The position numbers and the translations under genes are program-made. From Haliotis asinina (lineage: Eukaryota; Mollusca; Gastropoda; Lepetellida; Haliotidae), in the NCBI RefSeq assembly GCF_037392515.1, contig NC_090283.1, positions 25,808,249 through 25,872,248 on the forward strand: DNA of 64,000 bases, read 5' to 3'. Under the pieces are notes generated by a model. It worked only from the letters and a program-made list of their open reading frames with translations, made no database searches and had not been told where the DNA came from. This document shows, one piece after another, positions 23,723-36,115 of this stretch; the stretch's first letter is position 1; each line of letters begins with the position of its first letter.

Positions 23723-23830
23723 ACTGCTATACGTTCAAGTCTTTGAAGGGCATTTAGAAGTGAAATACATAAGAATGAAGATTTTATGGATATCAACTTC
23801 ATAAAATCTTCATTCTTCTGCTATACGTTC
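23723..23830. repeat. 18-bp perfect hairpin within 12-bp direct repeats
   Basis: 'aagaatgaagattttatg' (23771-23788) is perfectly inverted at 23800-23817 around an 11-base loop. A 'tgctatacgttc' motif flanks the structure on both sides (about 23725 and 23819). The pattern is compatible with a template-switch or small foldback event. Confidence 0.7.
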
Positions 23831-23894
23831 CTCCGATATATAAGCAGGTGCAGTTTGACTGTCAATTTTGGATTGTTGAACGATACGGAGCTCA

Positions 23895-23938
23895 AGCCCT
23901 CAGCCCTCAGCCCTCAGCCCTCAGCCCTCAGCCCTCAC
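23895..23938 (+). repeat. GCCCTCA heptamer microsatellite
   Basis: Five copies of CAGCCCT in direct tandem close to the presumed 5' end of the plus-strand LINE. Confidence 0.8.
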
Positions 23939-24287
23939 CACTCACCCCAGCCAAGGCGTCGCCATATTGAACCTATCCACCTCCTCCTCGATCACAACCG
24001 ATCGCACACAGTCGCCGACCAGTGCGGCCATGGCCACCGATAGCCTGGGGTCTCTTCCCCATGGGGCAAGTCCCTTTGTCAAATTTACCCATTTTTTATA
24101 CCCAAAGTTGTACATAGCTTTCACCAAATATATCTTCCCATCACGTAAATTGTAAATAGCCATCAGCAAAAAAAAAATCCCTCCATCATTAACTTCGCAT
24201 GTTTTTATCTACAAATTGTCTCACTGTATATACATTACTCATGACCCTATTCCCTCTATCCCCTGCCCCCCACCCCCATGCCCCAAT

Positions 24288-25290
24288 ATGAGTTCACCAC
24301 TACTTGCATCTTCTCTCTTCTCCACCCCTACCAAAGAATTCCCTAAACTCACATCTCCATTGCCCAATATCAACCCCATACCCATAGATTTTGGTCTAGA
24401 CCTCGAAGAAATTGTCCCCAACCAGCCCATCCCGGAACTCAACTCACCTCCATCCAACTCAGACCCAAACAACAACCAACAACAAAACAAAAAACGTCCA
24501 CAAACCTCCCCTCTGGAAAACCACCAAGACACACAAAAAACATGTGCAAAAGACACACACCCCAAACCAACAAGTTAATTCTCCTGGCCTTCTCAACAAA
24601 CACAAATACTCCTCTAAATCAAACCTACTCCGCCAACAAATTTGCTATCTGTCTTAAAAAACAAAACACCTCCTACAAATATGTCTGCGGGAGGGGATTT
24701 AAAATCACCTTCCCAGATCCCACCTCCCTCCAAAACGCCCTTAAAAAACCCTCATAGGTGGAAAATCAATCAGATGGGAACACCCTAGGTGGCTTACGCA
24801 TGTACAGGGAGTCATTCATCTAGATAGCCGGGACACACAAACAGACATACAAGACTACATCAACATCGCCAACACCATTGCATCACAACCCAAAATACTT
24901 CAATACAAATCCATCAACACAAAACAACCCTCATCCACAAACCCAAACACTCAAATCACATTCCTAACATTTCAAACCACCACCCTACCCCAATACATCA
25001 CATTCGGCGCACTCAGATACAAAGTTTACCCAGTTATCAAAAACCCACAACAATGCAAACACTGTCATCAATACAATCATACCACAGACACACGCAAAAA
25101 CATACCCTTATGCCCTAAATGCAGATAAGACACTCACGACATAACAGAATGTACATACACAAAATACTGCATACACTGTAAAACACAAGGACATATAGCA
25201 AATCAAAACACATGCCCAATAAAACAGACACAAATCCTCAAACTCAACAAGCACCTCAGACACACTGACCTGACAAAACCAGTTCCCCGC
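24288..25290 (+). pseudogene. LINE ORF1 (gag-like), broken
   Basis: From the ATG at 24288 a Pro/Ser/Asn-rich N-terminus runs to a stop at 24578. The protein continues in another frame through an aromatic RNA-binding-like segment ('YVCGRGFKITFPDP'). Near 25045-25230 there are three CCHC-type zinc knuckles with CKHC, CPKC and CIHC pairs; one knuckle is interrupted by TAA. The protein binds element RNA and chaperones nucleic acids in this family. Confidence 0.65.
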
Positions 25291-25339
25291 CACATAACAC
25301 ACTACTCTCTACTCTCACTCTCATCATAAACACCACCAA

Positions 25340-25700
25340 ACACATCTACATCCTCAACCTCCTCCCCCTCCCCATACCACGTCCCTTCCCGTCCAACCAA
25401 ACCCTCCCGCCAAAAAACGCTCCCCTTCCCCAACTCTCACCCCCAATCTTTCCCCCATACGCCTCACCAAAACCACCAACAAACACCCCAAACCCCACCC
25501 CACCCCCACCCCACCCACCCAAACCAACCACCCAACCCCAACCCAACCCAAAGGCCCAACCACCCACCCAACCCAAAACATCCAATAAATGCCCCCTCCT
25601 TCCCACCCCAACTACCACCTCCCCCACCCCCCAAATCAAACCCCGGCCCAAAACTGCCCCACCAAACCCACCCACCCCCAAAACCCACCCTCAAAACAAA
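25340..25700 (+). repeat. C-rich low-complexity tract
   Basis: Several hundred bases made almost only of C and A (such as CCCACCCCACCC). It appears as long Gly/Trp/Val open frames on the minus strand, which are artefacts of composition. Confidence 0.75.
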
Positions 25701-26067
25701 CCCCCGCCCAACCACTAGAAAACCCACATACCCAGCAAACATCGAACACCGCACACTTATGCACAAAAGCCCCACTACACCCTCAGTCAACTCCAACATC
25801 ACGCTCATCCCCCCAAAACCCAACCAAAACCTAAACATACTCGTAGAATTTATCACCACCATAGCCCTCACCCCAAACCCAACCGTCAAAAAATACACAC
25901 CATAGCTCACAAACTCAACATATATCATAAACCCCTAGCCAGTCTACTCATAGCTATCCAAACTCTTTCATAATTCACCCCCAACTCTAGCCTTCTCATC
26001 CTACTTGTCACAATTATGTGCCCCACCCATGATCTTTTATAATTTCTTATTCCAAATTACTGCGATC

Positions 26068-29000
26068 ATGGCTCTGATGCAGTGGAACTGCAACAGTCTC
26101 CGTGCAAACGGGCATGCGCTTAAGGCACTCATCGCCCCAAACAAAATTGCCCCCCAGCTAATCTTTTTACAAGAAACAAAATTATCACCCAGAAACGCCT
26201 TCAAAATACCAGGCTTTCTTATATTCGGAAAGACCGCCCTCGGCCCATAAATAACCCCGGTCCCCCTGCAGGGGGGCTGGGTATCTTTATTTTTGACAAA
26301 CTAACTTACTCGGAAATTGACATACCAACTTTAGACCTTGAAGTCCTGGCTATACAAACTACTATTAAAAACGAAGATCTTACTTTCATAAACGTCTATA
26401 GACGCCCGTCAGTTAAATTAAACATAAAAGATTTAGACATCATTTCCAAATTCATTACCCCCAACACCTTTATCCTCGGAGACTTTAATGCCCACCATCC
26501 ATCATGGGGCACCAAGCCTTTCACCTGCCGAAATGGACTCCTATCTGAATGGCTAGACAACCAAAACCTTATCACCCTTAACGAAAACTAACCAACCAGA
26601 ATCCCATTATCTCATTTTCAACTCCCTTCCGCCATAGATCTAACAATAACTACACCAACACTAGCAAAAGCTTGCCTATGGGAGGCACATCAAGACACCT
26701 GGGGCAGTGACCACTGCCCCATCAAAATAACAATAAATCACCTACAACCACAACACCATTCCAACACCACCCCACCACCAGCCACAGAAACAAAATACAA
26801 CCTCAAAAAAGCAGACTGGAGCAAAATTCTCTAAACTATGCACCCAGATTAACACACAAGACATATATAACCACGACATAAACACCTTCAACTCCAACTA
26901 CACAAACACCATAATTGACATCACAAACAAATGCATCCCCACCTTTCGGCCCTCTCCTGCACTAAAAACAGTCCCCTGGTGAAGCACAGAAATGATTAAT
27001 GCCAGGAAGGCAAGAAAAAAGGCCCTCAACCAAGCTAAGAGGGACCGTTTAAAAATACATTTGGCTACAAAACTCAGAAACAATACCAAAAAAGTTATCA
27101 GGGCTGCCAAAATTAACCATTGGCGAAACTTTTGTTCATTTCTTAGGCTCAACCCATCATATTCAGGGAAAATGTGAAACAAATTTAAAGCTATACAGGG
27201 AAATTCCAAAAAAAATCATTCAGCCCAACCTCTCGGAACACCCCACAAATAAAGATAAAGCAAATGCTATGGCAGCCCACTTTTCGGACACAAGCAGCTC
27301 CACCAACTACCCACCCACCTTCCAACAACACATCGCAAACCACCACCCCTTCACCCCTGAGCCACCCCACTCACATCTACCGTTCAACAAACCAATAAAC
27401 ATACATGAACTTAAAGCAGCACTCAAACACAATAAAACAGCCTCAGCCCCGGGTCCAGATCATATCACCTACACAATCATAAACAAACTACCCCCAACAT
27501 GCTCTCTCTCACCCTAACATTATTCAACAAAATCTGGACCCTAGGAACCCTACCCGACTCCTGGAAAACAGCAAAGGTGGTGCCAGTCCTGAAACCAGGG
27601 AAACCCGCTAACTCCCCAGACTCATTTAGGCCAACCTCACTAACTTCACATCTTTGTAAAATTCTGGAAACTATAGGAAACAATAGGTTAATACATCATA
27701 TCCAATCCCATCAACCCATAAAACAGGACCAGAGCGGCTTCACTCCAAATCGACAAACTTAAGATCACATTTTGCATTTGGAGCATGATGTTAGGATCGC
27801 ACAAGCACAGAAACAATACACATTGGCCATTTTCATAGACTTCAGTAAAGCATTCGACATGCTTTGGCACAATGGCCTCATAAAAAAACTCCAAGAAAAT
27901 GCCATGCACGGAAATATTCTGAATTTCATTCACCATTTTCTTAAAGATAGACAAATAATAGTCAAAACTCACAACACTCTTTCGGACCCATATCCTCTAG
28001 AAAATGGCACCCCCCAGGGCAGCATCCTACCACCAACCCTTTTCAATTTCATGATCAACGACATTTTCCCCGAAACGTGGCCTGAAATAACTACCGCCAA
28101 ATTTGCAGACGAAATTTCTTTTTGGGTTTCCTCGACCTCAGTCCTACAAGCAACCACTAAAGCCTATGTTAAACCATCTGCAAAATTGGGCCCATAAGTG
28201 GGGGTTCCATATCAATGTCAAAAAAAACCCCGTGGACATTCTATTAAAAAAACAGCATATGCAAAAATATACACCCAAACTATACCTAAACAATCAAAAA
28301 ATTAATTTCGAAAAGGAAGCAAAATTTCTAGGAGTAACGTTCGACCAACACTTAACATGGACTCCTCATATTAATAATCTGGTCAACAATTGTCAAAAAG
28401 ACTTAAACTTAATGAAATGTATTCGTGGCACTACATGGGGACCCAGCAAAAACACTTATAAACATCTACCATTGTCTCATACAGTCGAATTTGGACTACA
28501 CCGCCCTGTCCTGCACTCCCTCTCCCCAACCAACCTCCAAAAACTAACCTCCTTTCAGTATAAAGCCCTCAAACTAGCCCTAGGGGTCAGGACTGGCAAC
28601 CCCCTATCCACACTCCTCCTACTCACAGGCATCCCTTCAATCAGTACACGAATAAACCAAACTGCACTCAATTACTGGGCTGGGGCCCAACACAACCCCA
28701 TATATAACACCATAAAAACAAAATACACCAACACTAAAAAATCCACCCTCAAAAAGTTTAAAAATAATAAAAATATTGCACCATTTTACTCACACCTGTC
28801 CAGTCTGCTGCATACAGAACAACTAGACACAATTCAACACTCACCTCCCATAGCAAGCTACATACACCACCTACCACCACACACAACAGACACCACACTA
28901 CAAACTCATATACGAAACACCACTACTAAACCTGACACCCACACCAAAACAAACATCATCCAAACCCACTTAGACACCCACTACCCTAACCATACACACA

Positions 29001-29856
29001 CACATATATATATACAGACGCATCTATCTCATCACACAAAATAACAGGACTAGGCATACATGACCAAACAACCCCTCCCATTACTACCAACTTCCACCTT
29101 ACAAACCACTTAAACAATACAACAGCTGAACTACTAGCCATCCTTAATTACAGCCCTCCACACTATCTCCACCCTCCCTGCCTCCCACTTCCTTATTATA
29201 TCCGATTCACTCTCAGCCATCAAACAACTTCAAAACAAATACTCTAAATCCCATTCTGACCTCATCCACCAAATCACACAACAAATCAGCTCTCTTCACA
29301 AACAATAAAAATATTACTCTACTCTCGATACCAGCACACACACACAATAGAGGCAACAATACAGCAGACATAACAGCAAAACTAGCAACTACCCACCTAT
29401 CTCCACACATTCCATTCCACACCTCCAAAACGAAAATCAAACAACTTATCAAAACAAACATATCTACACTCAACTATACACAAAACATAAACACAAGCAA
29501 GTCCATCTGGGTCAAATCCATCATTACAAAACCGATCACCAAAACACCCACAGTCTAAAACACCCCATACTTAGACACCCTCATTACACGACTCATTACA
29601 GGCAACATCAGTCTCAACTACAACTTATACAGACAAAACAGACACCCAGATGGACTTTGCCCACACTGCAAAACAAAAGAATCAATAACACACTTATTCA
29701 CTGCATGTAAACAACACACCAATATCACCCAACTCCACAGCACAATACCCCCAAAATACCACAATAACATACACCTACTACTCAACCCGGCTAACCCAAA
29801 ACCTATCTTCACCGCCATAGCAAACCTTCATTCTAAACTCCTCCATAGCCCATGAA
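26068..29856 (+). pseudogene. LINE ORF2: endonuclease, RT, RNase H; broken
   Basis: Starts with the endonuclease motif 'MQWNCNSLRANG' and 'LIFLQETKL'. It continues in another frame with 'FILGDFNAHHPSWGT' (26480) and a 'WGSDHCPI' end (26700). Reverse transcriptase follows from about 27430: 'SAPGPDHITY', 'FRPTSLTSHLCKILE' and 'FIDFSKAFDMLWH', plus 'NGTPQGSILPP'. The catalytic box reads FADE (28098-28109) where FADD or YADD is expected. RNase H is visible from about 29000 ('YTDAS', 'NNTAELLAIL') to a 'NNTADITAKL' motif near 29360. A CPHC...H...C cluster lies near 29660-29710. At least four stops or frameshifts are present. Confidence 0.75.
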
Positions 29857-30617
29857 ATATAAAACTACAAACTCTCCGCCATAAAATCTACAGCCACGTC
29901 CGCCATCTTACTTCTCAGTTGAACCGCAAGCCACCTAACGTTCCCACAAACCAGTGCGCGGGCGTCTTCTCCGACGTCCGCGCCCAATTACACGCTCTCT
30001 GCCCATACTAAATCCTTTCTACCGGCAACCCAGTCACCACCTCCCGCAGCCTTGTAAACTTTTTAAACCATTTCAATTCATATTTTACCATATATTTTAC
30101 CATGTATCAACAACATCTTCATAACCAAAAACATATTTTATCCCACAACATCATGTATGTAAAAAGCATAACATAACCACCACCACCCAATCATCACGCA
30201 CCAATCACTGTACATATATCACCGTTAATTCATCATTTCCCAAAACTACCCATATTATAATACTATTTTACCACATACATTACCAATTATACCCAAAACA
30301 CTTTTAAATTTATCACGCCATCATTTTAGCCAGTTCACCACTTATAAATCATCATCAATTTTTACTAAACTCAGGCCCAGGTCTAACCGTCCTTCAAACT
30401 TTATTTTTATTTACACCCCTTATCTAAACTACATACAGCTGAACTGTATTATTCAATATCACCCCCTATGCTATACCACCCCCACCCCCTCCCCACCCCC
30501 AACATCGATTCCCCCACCCCACCCCTATACCGCTCTACCACCCCACCCTCCAATATTACACCCAACTATCTATCATTCCAAACTTTCTACAACCTACACC
30601 AACAAGCTAAGTACCCT

Positions 30618-30630
30618 CCCCCCCCCCCCC
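30618..30630 (+). repeat. C13 homopolymer
   Basis: Thirteen C in a row within the LINE 3' untranslated region. Length is likely error-prone. Confidence 0.9.
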
Positions 30631-31509
30631 TTTTCCATTCGGCAACCAACCACCACGGTCTATCCAAATTTTACTAGGTTTATTCCCTTCATTTACTAAT
30701 TTTTTTGGGGGGTAGGTGGTTTAATTTTATTACCACTATTTATTATCTAGATTACCCCCACCTAACCCGTCGGCGACATTGGCAAAGTGTTAGAGAAGTT
30801 AAAATCTCAATAAACTGAACTGTCAAGTCACTCTGCATCTGAATAAACCTTGGAAAGCTAGCAACTCTGATACATGTCATCATTATCCTGAATTCATCTG
30901 TTTTACTTTAAGGTAAGATATTTTTCATGGTTGTTTCTATGTCCGTTTTATTACATGTTGAAAGTGTTTTGTGATTACTGTTTTAGATATCGGTAACTTC
31001 AAATCATATATATTATTTTAGATGTTCGGCTGATAGACTTACGTTCATTGGTTTAGTTATCGTTCAATATATTGTGAAATTGCTAAAATGTTTGGGAAGG
31101 TTTGAAACCCCGGAAACATGTGTACACTTACACGTATGTAAACCTATTATGTATGTTGTATAGTGTTTGTATTGAAATGAGTACGGTGGTGCGTAAAGGC
31201 ACTACCGTAAAACATCTACAATACGTATAATAGTTAAATTATTTTAAGCTGAGGTTACAACAGAAATCTAATGTGTTATCGTATGTTTGTGTATTGTATG
31301 TGTCATTCAGTATTTTTTATAACATGTTCCAGCAAGGTATTACACAAAAGTATATTGTCCAACGTACGTTGATGTTTTCATAAATATAATGTTATGTATA
31401 CAAATGCTCATATCAGTTATTTGTAATAATGTACCTTATCATGTGTAAATATGTATATTGAATATATATATATGAATTGAAATACAATATTTATGCAATG
31501 TGTAAAACA

Positions 31510-31905
31510 TTCACTACAAAAATGACTTGGTTTCCAGAATCCTGGAAACCATCCGTAATGTGGGTAATTGCGGAATCCAGTTGGTTTCCATTCCCTGAAA
31601 CTCACTAACTGAGTTTCCAGCTAGATTCCATTTTTGGAATCTGTGATTTTGGAATTCTGTAAATGGAAACCAAAATGAAATGGAAACCAACATAAAAGCA
31701 GAAAATGTAGTTTCATGTTGGTTTCCATTGGGCTGTTTTGAACTAAGTAACATAAAATGGGTAATTGTTTGCCATCCTCCTGACATCCAGTTGGTATCCA
31801 TTTAGTGAAACTGGGTGACCTAGTTTCCAAATAGAATCCATAATGGATGCTCTAACCTCCGGTGATGGAAACTGACACAAAGCTATGGTCATGTGTTGGT
31901 TTCCA
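31510..31905. repeat. GTTTCC/GGAAAC motif cluster, left
   Basis: About 400 bases with at least ten occurrences of GGTTTCCA or TGGAAACC in both orientations, often in local hairpins. A similar cluster lies at 35040-35440. Together they bracket a ~3.9-kb segment. Confidence 0.65.
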
Positions 31906-33160
31906 TTCCTGACTGACATTGCTTAGATGAACAAGACAACAAAAGTAAATTGTTGACGCATCATTCGGTGGATATCACAATATTAAATGTGGCTTCAAAC
32001 TAATGATACAAGAACAAACGATACACTTTGTTCCTTCACATTCTTGTTTATTCATGGTGTAATGAAGCATCATATTCCAACTACCATGCACACAAACTTC
32101 ACAGTAACCATACTAAACATGCAAATGGTGAAAGGACGAATGGCTATAAATGGCCTTTGTCCAGCTATGTGCGCGTGGCACACTTAGTCTGGTTTCTCTA
32201 GATTGGGATGAATGAGGCAAGTCCAGTTTTCGGTTGTCTGCTTTGTCAAATTGAGGATCAGACGCTTTCTTTATCTGAAAAAAACAAAAAAAACTCTGAT
32301 ATCTATATACAAGAATAAAAGGTGAGTTGACTCTGCATAGGAACATTGCTCAAACTTTTATTATATATTAATTATAACTTATTGGATCATTGAGTTGTGT
32401 ACGGGCTTGTATTCCTTTCAGTAAATATATTGTATAAAAATAAATAAAATTATAACCCCTTTAGCAATAGCAGTAGTTCAGATATATATTAATGATTACA
32501 AGGTAAATGATGCAATATATAAAAAACAGGCTTATAGACTGCCAACTCCTGGGAATGTGAAAGAGTATAAGCATTTAGGAAGATTAGTATAAGTCATTAA
32601 AACAATTGTCAGTTCGGTACTTACATGATGATATTTCTTAATATCCAGAATATACGTGAATTACAAAATATACTGAGGCAGTGCGTAAAGTTTAGCATTA
32701 AAAGCATTTATAGTTGGCATACTTTGACACTGAGTTCAAATACTTGACAATTAATCAGTGTCAGGTCATTAGTGTGTCGGGGTTCGTGTGTCGGCTTCAT
32801 TGGGGCAGTCCCCACTTAACAGGCTCCTATTATCAAAATTAGCTAGCTGTAAAAACAATGGAACTTACCTGAGTCAGGTGTTGACAGACGAAACCGGAAG
32901 TAATGAATCGGTAATCCATGGACACGCGAACTCGTGACACTTTATAAAAGCAACAGTTTTATGTACTGAAGAGGTCGTTTTCAGTCTTTGTCTTAAAATC
33001 ACATCCAAACTGGGTCAGAGAAGGATTTCATGCCTGCCAATCGAAAAGGGATCAGGTATTTGTCATTACCCACAATGCCCCTACGCACAGTTGCCGCCAT
33101 TTTGTCACGTGATCCCAAGTTGTTTTGAGACGACTATTTTTGAAAGCAGTTCTCAACCGG
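31906..33160. other. Non-coding stretch left of candidate gene
   Basis: No convincing coding exon. 32780-33130 contains a GC-richer patch with 'gccgccattttgtcacgtga', a sequence typical of animal promoters (YY1/E-box-like). It lies just upstream of the candidate gene at 33235. Confidence 0.35.
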
Positions 33161-33234
33161 TATGTCCAGTAATGACAACAAGGAAGTCAAGAATTCCTAC
33201 GTTTGCCCGTGTTATCTGATTCAAGACACTGGCA

Positions 33235-34926
33235 ATGAGATTTTCAATAGAAGCTTTAGAGATTCGGATACGTGAAAAATTGAGAACAGCAGCAGTCGTC
33301 GATCGCAGCGGGAGAAAAGGAACATTCCACGATTTGGTCAGGTACAGTGTTATTTTCTTGAAATAAGCAATAGCACATGTTATTCGTAATGTTTAACGTA
33401 AATAAGTAACTACCACAATACATATGAAAGTTTAGACTTGATGAACCTCTGTAAACAAATGCGTGTTGAATTCTTAGCAAGAGAGAATGAAGAAATGTGG
33501 ATTGTGTTAGGCCCACAGAAAAGGTTGCGAAGAGTTTTTGATATAAAGAATATGTGGGTATACAATGATGGATTGCCAACCCAAAATAGTATATGAATTT
33601 GTTGACCTGGATTCTTTTCATCTAGCATAATCTACACTTTGCAAATTGATATTTATTCTTTTTATTCGACACTTTATTGTTATCAAGAGTGCAATATGAC
33701 AAGTTCCTGTTTTTTAATCGATGCATTTCTACGTTTCCAGCATAAAGGAGGGCAGTGTTGGAAAAACTGAAGAAGGCAGCCAGGACCAACTCATTTTGAC
33801 ATACAAAAGGTATGTATAACCTAAGCCGTCCAGTACATAATGTACATACAACATAACCAAATAATGTAAATCCTAGGAATCAGTAAAAATGAATGGCACA
33901 GTCACTATTCTTGTAACCTCCACCTGGAAACATGTTTCACCTATAGTTATGCATCATGCACATGTCTCTTTTCAGAAGCTTTTTGATGGGTTCGGATGAA
34001 CAAGATGGATCACTTAAGAAGGTGTGGGGAAAGCAGAGGCCCACGGCTTGTACGCAAAGAACGGCAAAAAGTTCAGAGTAAGTAAACGTATTCTAGTCAT
34101 TTTACATTTTGCACAGATTAAAAATTTAAAGGAATCCTTTAAAATATCAAGTTAATTTGGATTCTTTCTATGTACATTCAAGGAATTTCAAAATGAACAC
34201 TGTTGAAAAAGTGCAATTTATCCTTTGAAAAATACAGCTTAAAAAGTTTTAACCTTTAGCCTGCTAAATAGCACATATTATGCTGCAGTGTATGCTTGTG
34301 ACCCCATATTCATAGCTTGTCTGCCTGAATGACTGCATATTATTGGTTAAGAAAACATGTCTTTTCACAATAACGGATAAATCGTAGTTCTATACACATA
34401 ATGTGTATTGAAAGTAACATTCAGAAAATAAATTTTGGCTCTCAAATGAGAAATTTTTCATGTCTCTGCACTCTATTATATATCAATAGGCTGTTCTGGG
34501 ATTGAAACTTTTGATGTCAAATGCTCAGTTTATACTTTTTGGGCTCTTCCCTTATTGGACATGGGGTTCAGTGTATTTCACCACAAGCAATGTTTGACAG
34601 TTTTCTTTTCTCTAGCCATAGATATCGTTGACGAATCATTGTTTGTTCTGATAGTTTGTTTTTCAAATTTCAGAAGCTGGAAAGCAGGAAGGCTGTGAAA
34701 CGATTGATTGGCCGGAGGAGAAGAAGCACACAGTTCTTCCTCTCTTGGGGAAAGAGCGAACATTTTTCAAACTAGGAAGCCAAGTGATATGGGCTGATCT
34801 ACATTGATGTGTTCAAGAAAAATATTCTGTACTCACTGCTAATTATTCCCTTGCTTTTGTTTCATTTATTAACTTGAAAATTCCGAATATTATTTGTTTA
34901 CAAACAAATAGTTGAATATCAATAAA
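33235..34926 (+). CDS. Candidate four-exon gene, unknown function
   Basis: Exon 1 runs 33235-33341 from an ATG preceded by an in-frame stop. Exon 2 is 33741-33809 and exon 3 is 33976-34077; exon 4 starts at 34674. Donors are GTACAG, GTATGT and GTAAGT, with clear pyrimidine-AG acceptors. Only one frame of exons 2 and 3 is open, and the phases match across all three introns, giving about 92 codons plus a short exon 4 end (stop near 34698). If exon 3 instead ends at 34070, exon 4 stays open to a TGA near 34805. AATAAA follows at 34921. The protein is basic and Ser/Lys/Glu-rich, with no domain that I recognise. A short upstream frame (33162-33275) overlaps. The gene lies between two GTTTCC clusters, so it could be transposon-encoded. 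Confidence 0.4.
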
Positions 34927-35039
34927 CTTTTAATGAATTTGTGTTTTATTCTGTTATTTGCCATCCTGGAGCCTTTTACTATGATGCAATTGTATAAAAT
35001 ACCAGATTTGCTACATGTGAGACATGAAACAACATCTTT

Positions 35040-35440
35040 TCCGGAGGACCCGGTAAAGGGCCGACACGAGCAAGTTTCAGTTCATGGAAACTAGGTATTA
35101 AACTAGGTTGGAAACTACAACACGGAAACCGGGTTGAAACCTACAGTAAACTCATACATGGAAACCAGGTTGAAACCTACAATAAACTCATTCATGGAAA
35201 CCAGGTTGAAACCTACAATAAACTCGTACATGGAAACCAGGTTGAAACCTACAATAAACTCGTACATGGAAACCACCTGGATCCCGCTTGGAGGAGTGGG
35301 TAATGAAACGAACTGGAAACCAACCTGAAATGGTGCAGTTTCAGTTGCATGGAAACCACAATGAAACAATAGGAAACTCCCTGGAAACCAACTGGAAATG
35401 TTGGTTTCCATGACGTTTCTTCTTGGTTTCAGTGTTCCGG
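35040..35440. repeat. GTTTCC/GGAAAC motif cluster, right
   Basis: Dense GGAAACC, GAAACC and GGTTTCC motifs, mostly in GGAAAC orientation, ending near 35440. It contains the 36-bp minisatellite described separately. It is the counterpart of the cluster at 31510-31905. Confidence 0.65.
35124..35267 (+). repeat. 36-bp minisatellite, four copies
   Basis: Four units of exactly 36 bases starting at 35124, 35160, 35196 and 35232, each beginning GGAAACC and containing 'aacctac' and 'taaactc'. Unit length is a multiple of three and both strands are open, so it produces repetitive open frames that I do not regard as genes. Confidence 0.9.
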
Positions 35441-35659
35441 AAACCAGCTTATTTTTGCTGTGATTGATGTTCTGCTAAGCTTGATAGTTATGAAGATGAA
35501 TATTATATGATTGTTCTCATATCTTCATATATTGATTTGAATTGAAATGTTGATTAACTCACTCTGCATCTGAATAAACCTTGGACCGATAGCAGCCCTG
35601 ATGTAATCATTATCCTGAATTCATCAGTTTTACTTTAAGGCGAAAAATACCGTGAGACA

Positions 35660-36100
35660 GTACGTGCTCATTACTATGGCTAACTATTCTTATCAGTATA
35701 TTTTCTCTTGCTTCATGACAACAGTTTTATTCCACCAAAAGGACTTGTGTTTTGGTTAATCCCGTTTGTGCATACCATCATGTTGTCCGTGTCAATGCCT
35801 TTATATGTATATGAAACACCAATCTTTACATCAGTAGTGACTATTGAAAAATGCTAATGATCAACGTTGGCTGGATTAAGGGATGCAGTGACTGTAGCTT
35901 GGCATCCAAGCATCCCTCCCGTTGCTACCCCTGGATAATCAAACAAATAACCAACACGACCTGCACCAATATGTATTATAATGTGCATCAATACATATGT
36001 GTGTAGAACGGTGTCGGGCATTACCGAAGAACTGTCGCCACATCCCGCACAATTCCTACCGTGTTTTATCACACGTAACAACAATTAATGCACACAAAGA
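35660..36100 (-). repeat. Inverted duplicate of 44340-44860
   Basis: The reverse complement matches 44340-44860 block by block: 'actatggctaactattctta', 'tcagtatattttctcttgct', 'ttacatcagtagtgac', 'ttggttatttg' and 'acgtgtgat'. The two copies face each other and flank SDR copy B. Confidence 0.7.
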
Positions 36101-36115
36101 ACCTCTTAACATGCG

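Larger units (their letters stand above)
23880..30830 (+). mobile_element. Degenerate LINE with RNase H (I-superfamily-like)
   Basis: A nearly full-length non-LTR retrotransposon in plus orientation. It has a gag-like ORF1 with zinc knuckles, then ORF2 with endonuclease, reverse transcriptase, RNase H and a C-terminal cysteine/histidine cluster. The 3' end runs into an AATAAA-containing stretch near 30810-30830. Many stops and frameshifts show it is dead. The sense strand is strikingly rich in C and A and poor in G over more than 6 kb. Exact ends are uncertain because no target duplication was identified. Confidence 0.75.
30833..35642. repeat. ~80-bp direct repeats bracketing 4.65 kb
   Basis: 30833-30912 and 35563-35642 share 'ctctgcatctgaataaacct' and 'atcattatcctgaattcatc', plus a TTTTACTTTAAGG end. 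They differ by small gaps. They enclose the GTTTCC-bounded segment and the candidate gene at 33235-34926. They could be a large tandem duplication, long terminal repeats, or the same repeat inserted twice. Confidence 0.6.

Noticed and set aside
25346-25928. Overlapping Gly/Trp/Val-rich open frames on the minus strand
   Set aside because: Produced by the C-rich tract of the LINE; three frames are open at once, as expected for biased composition.
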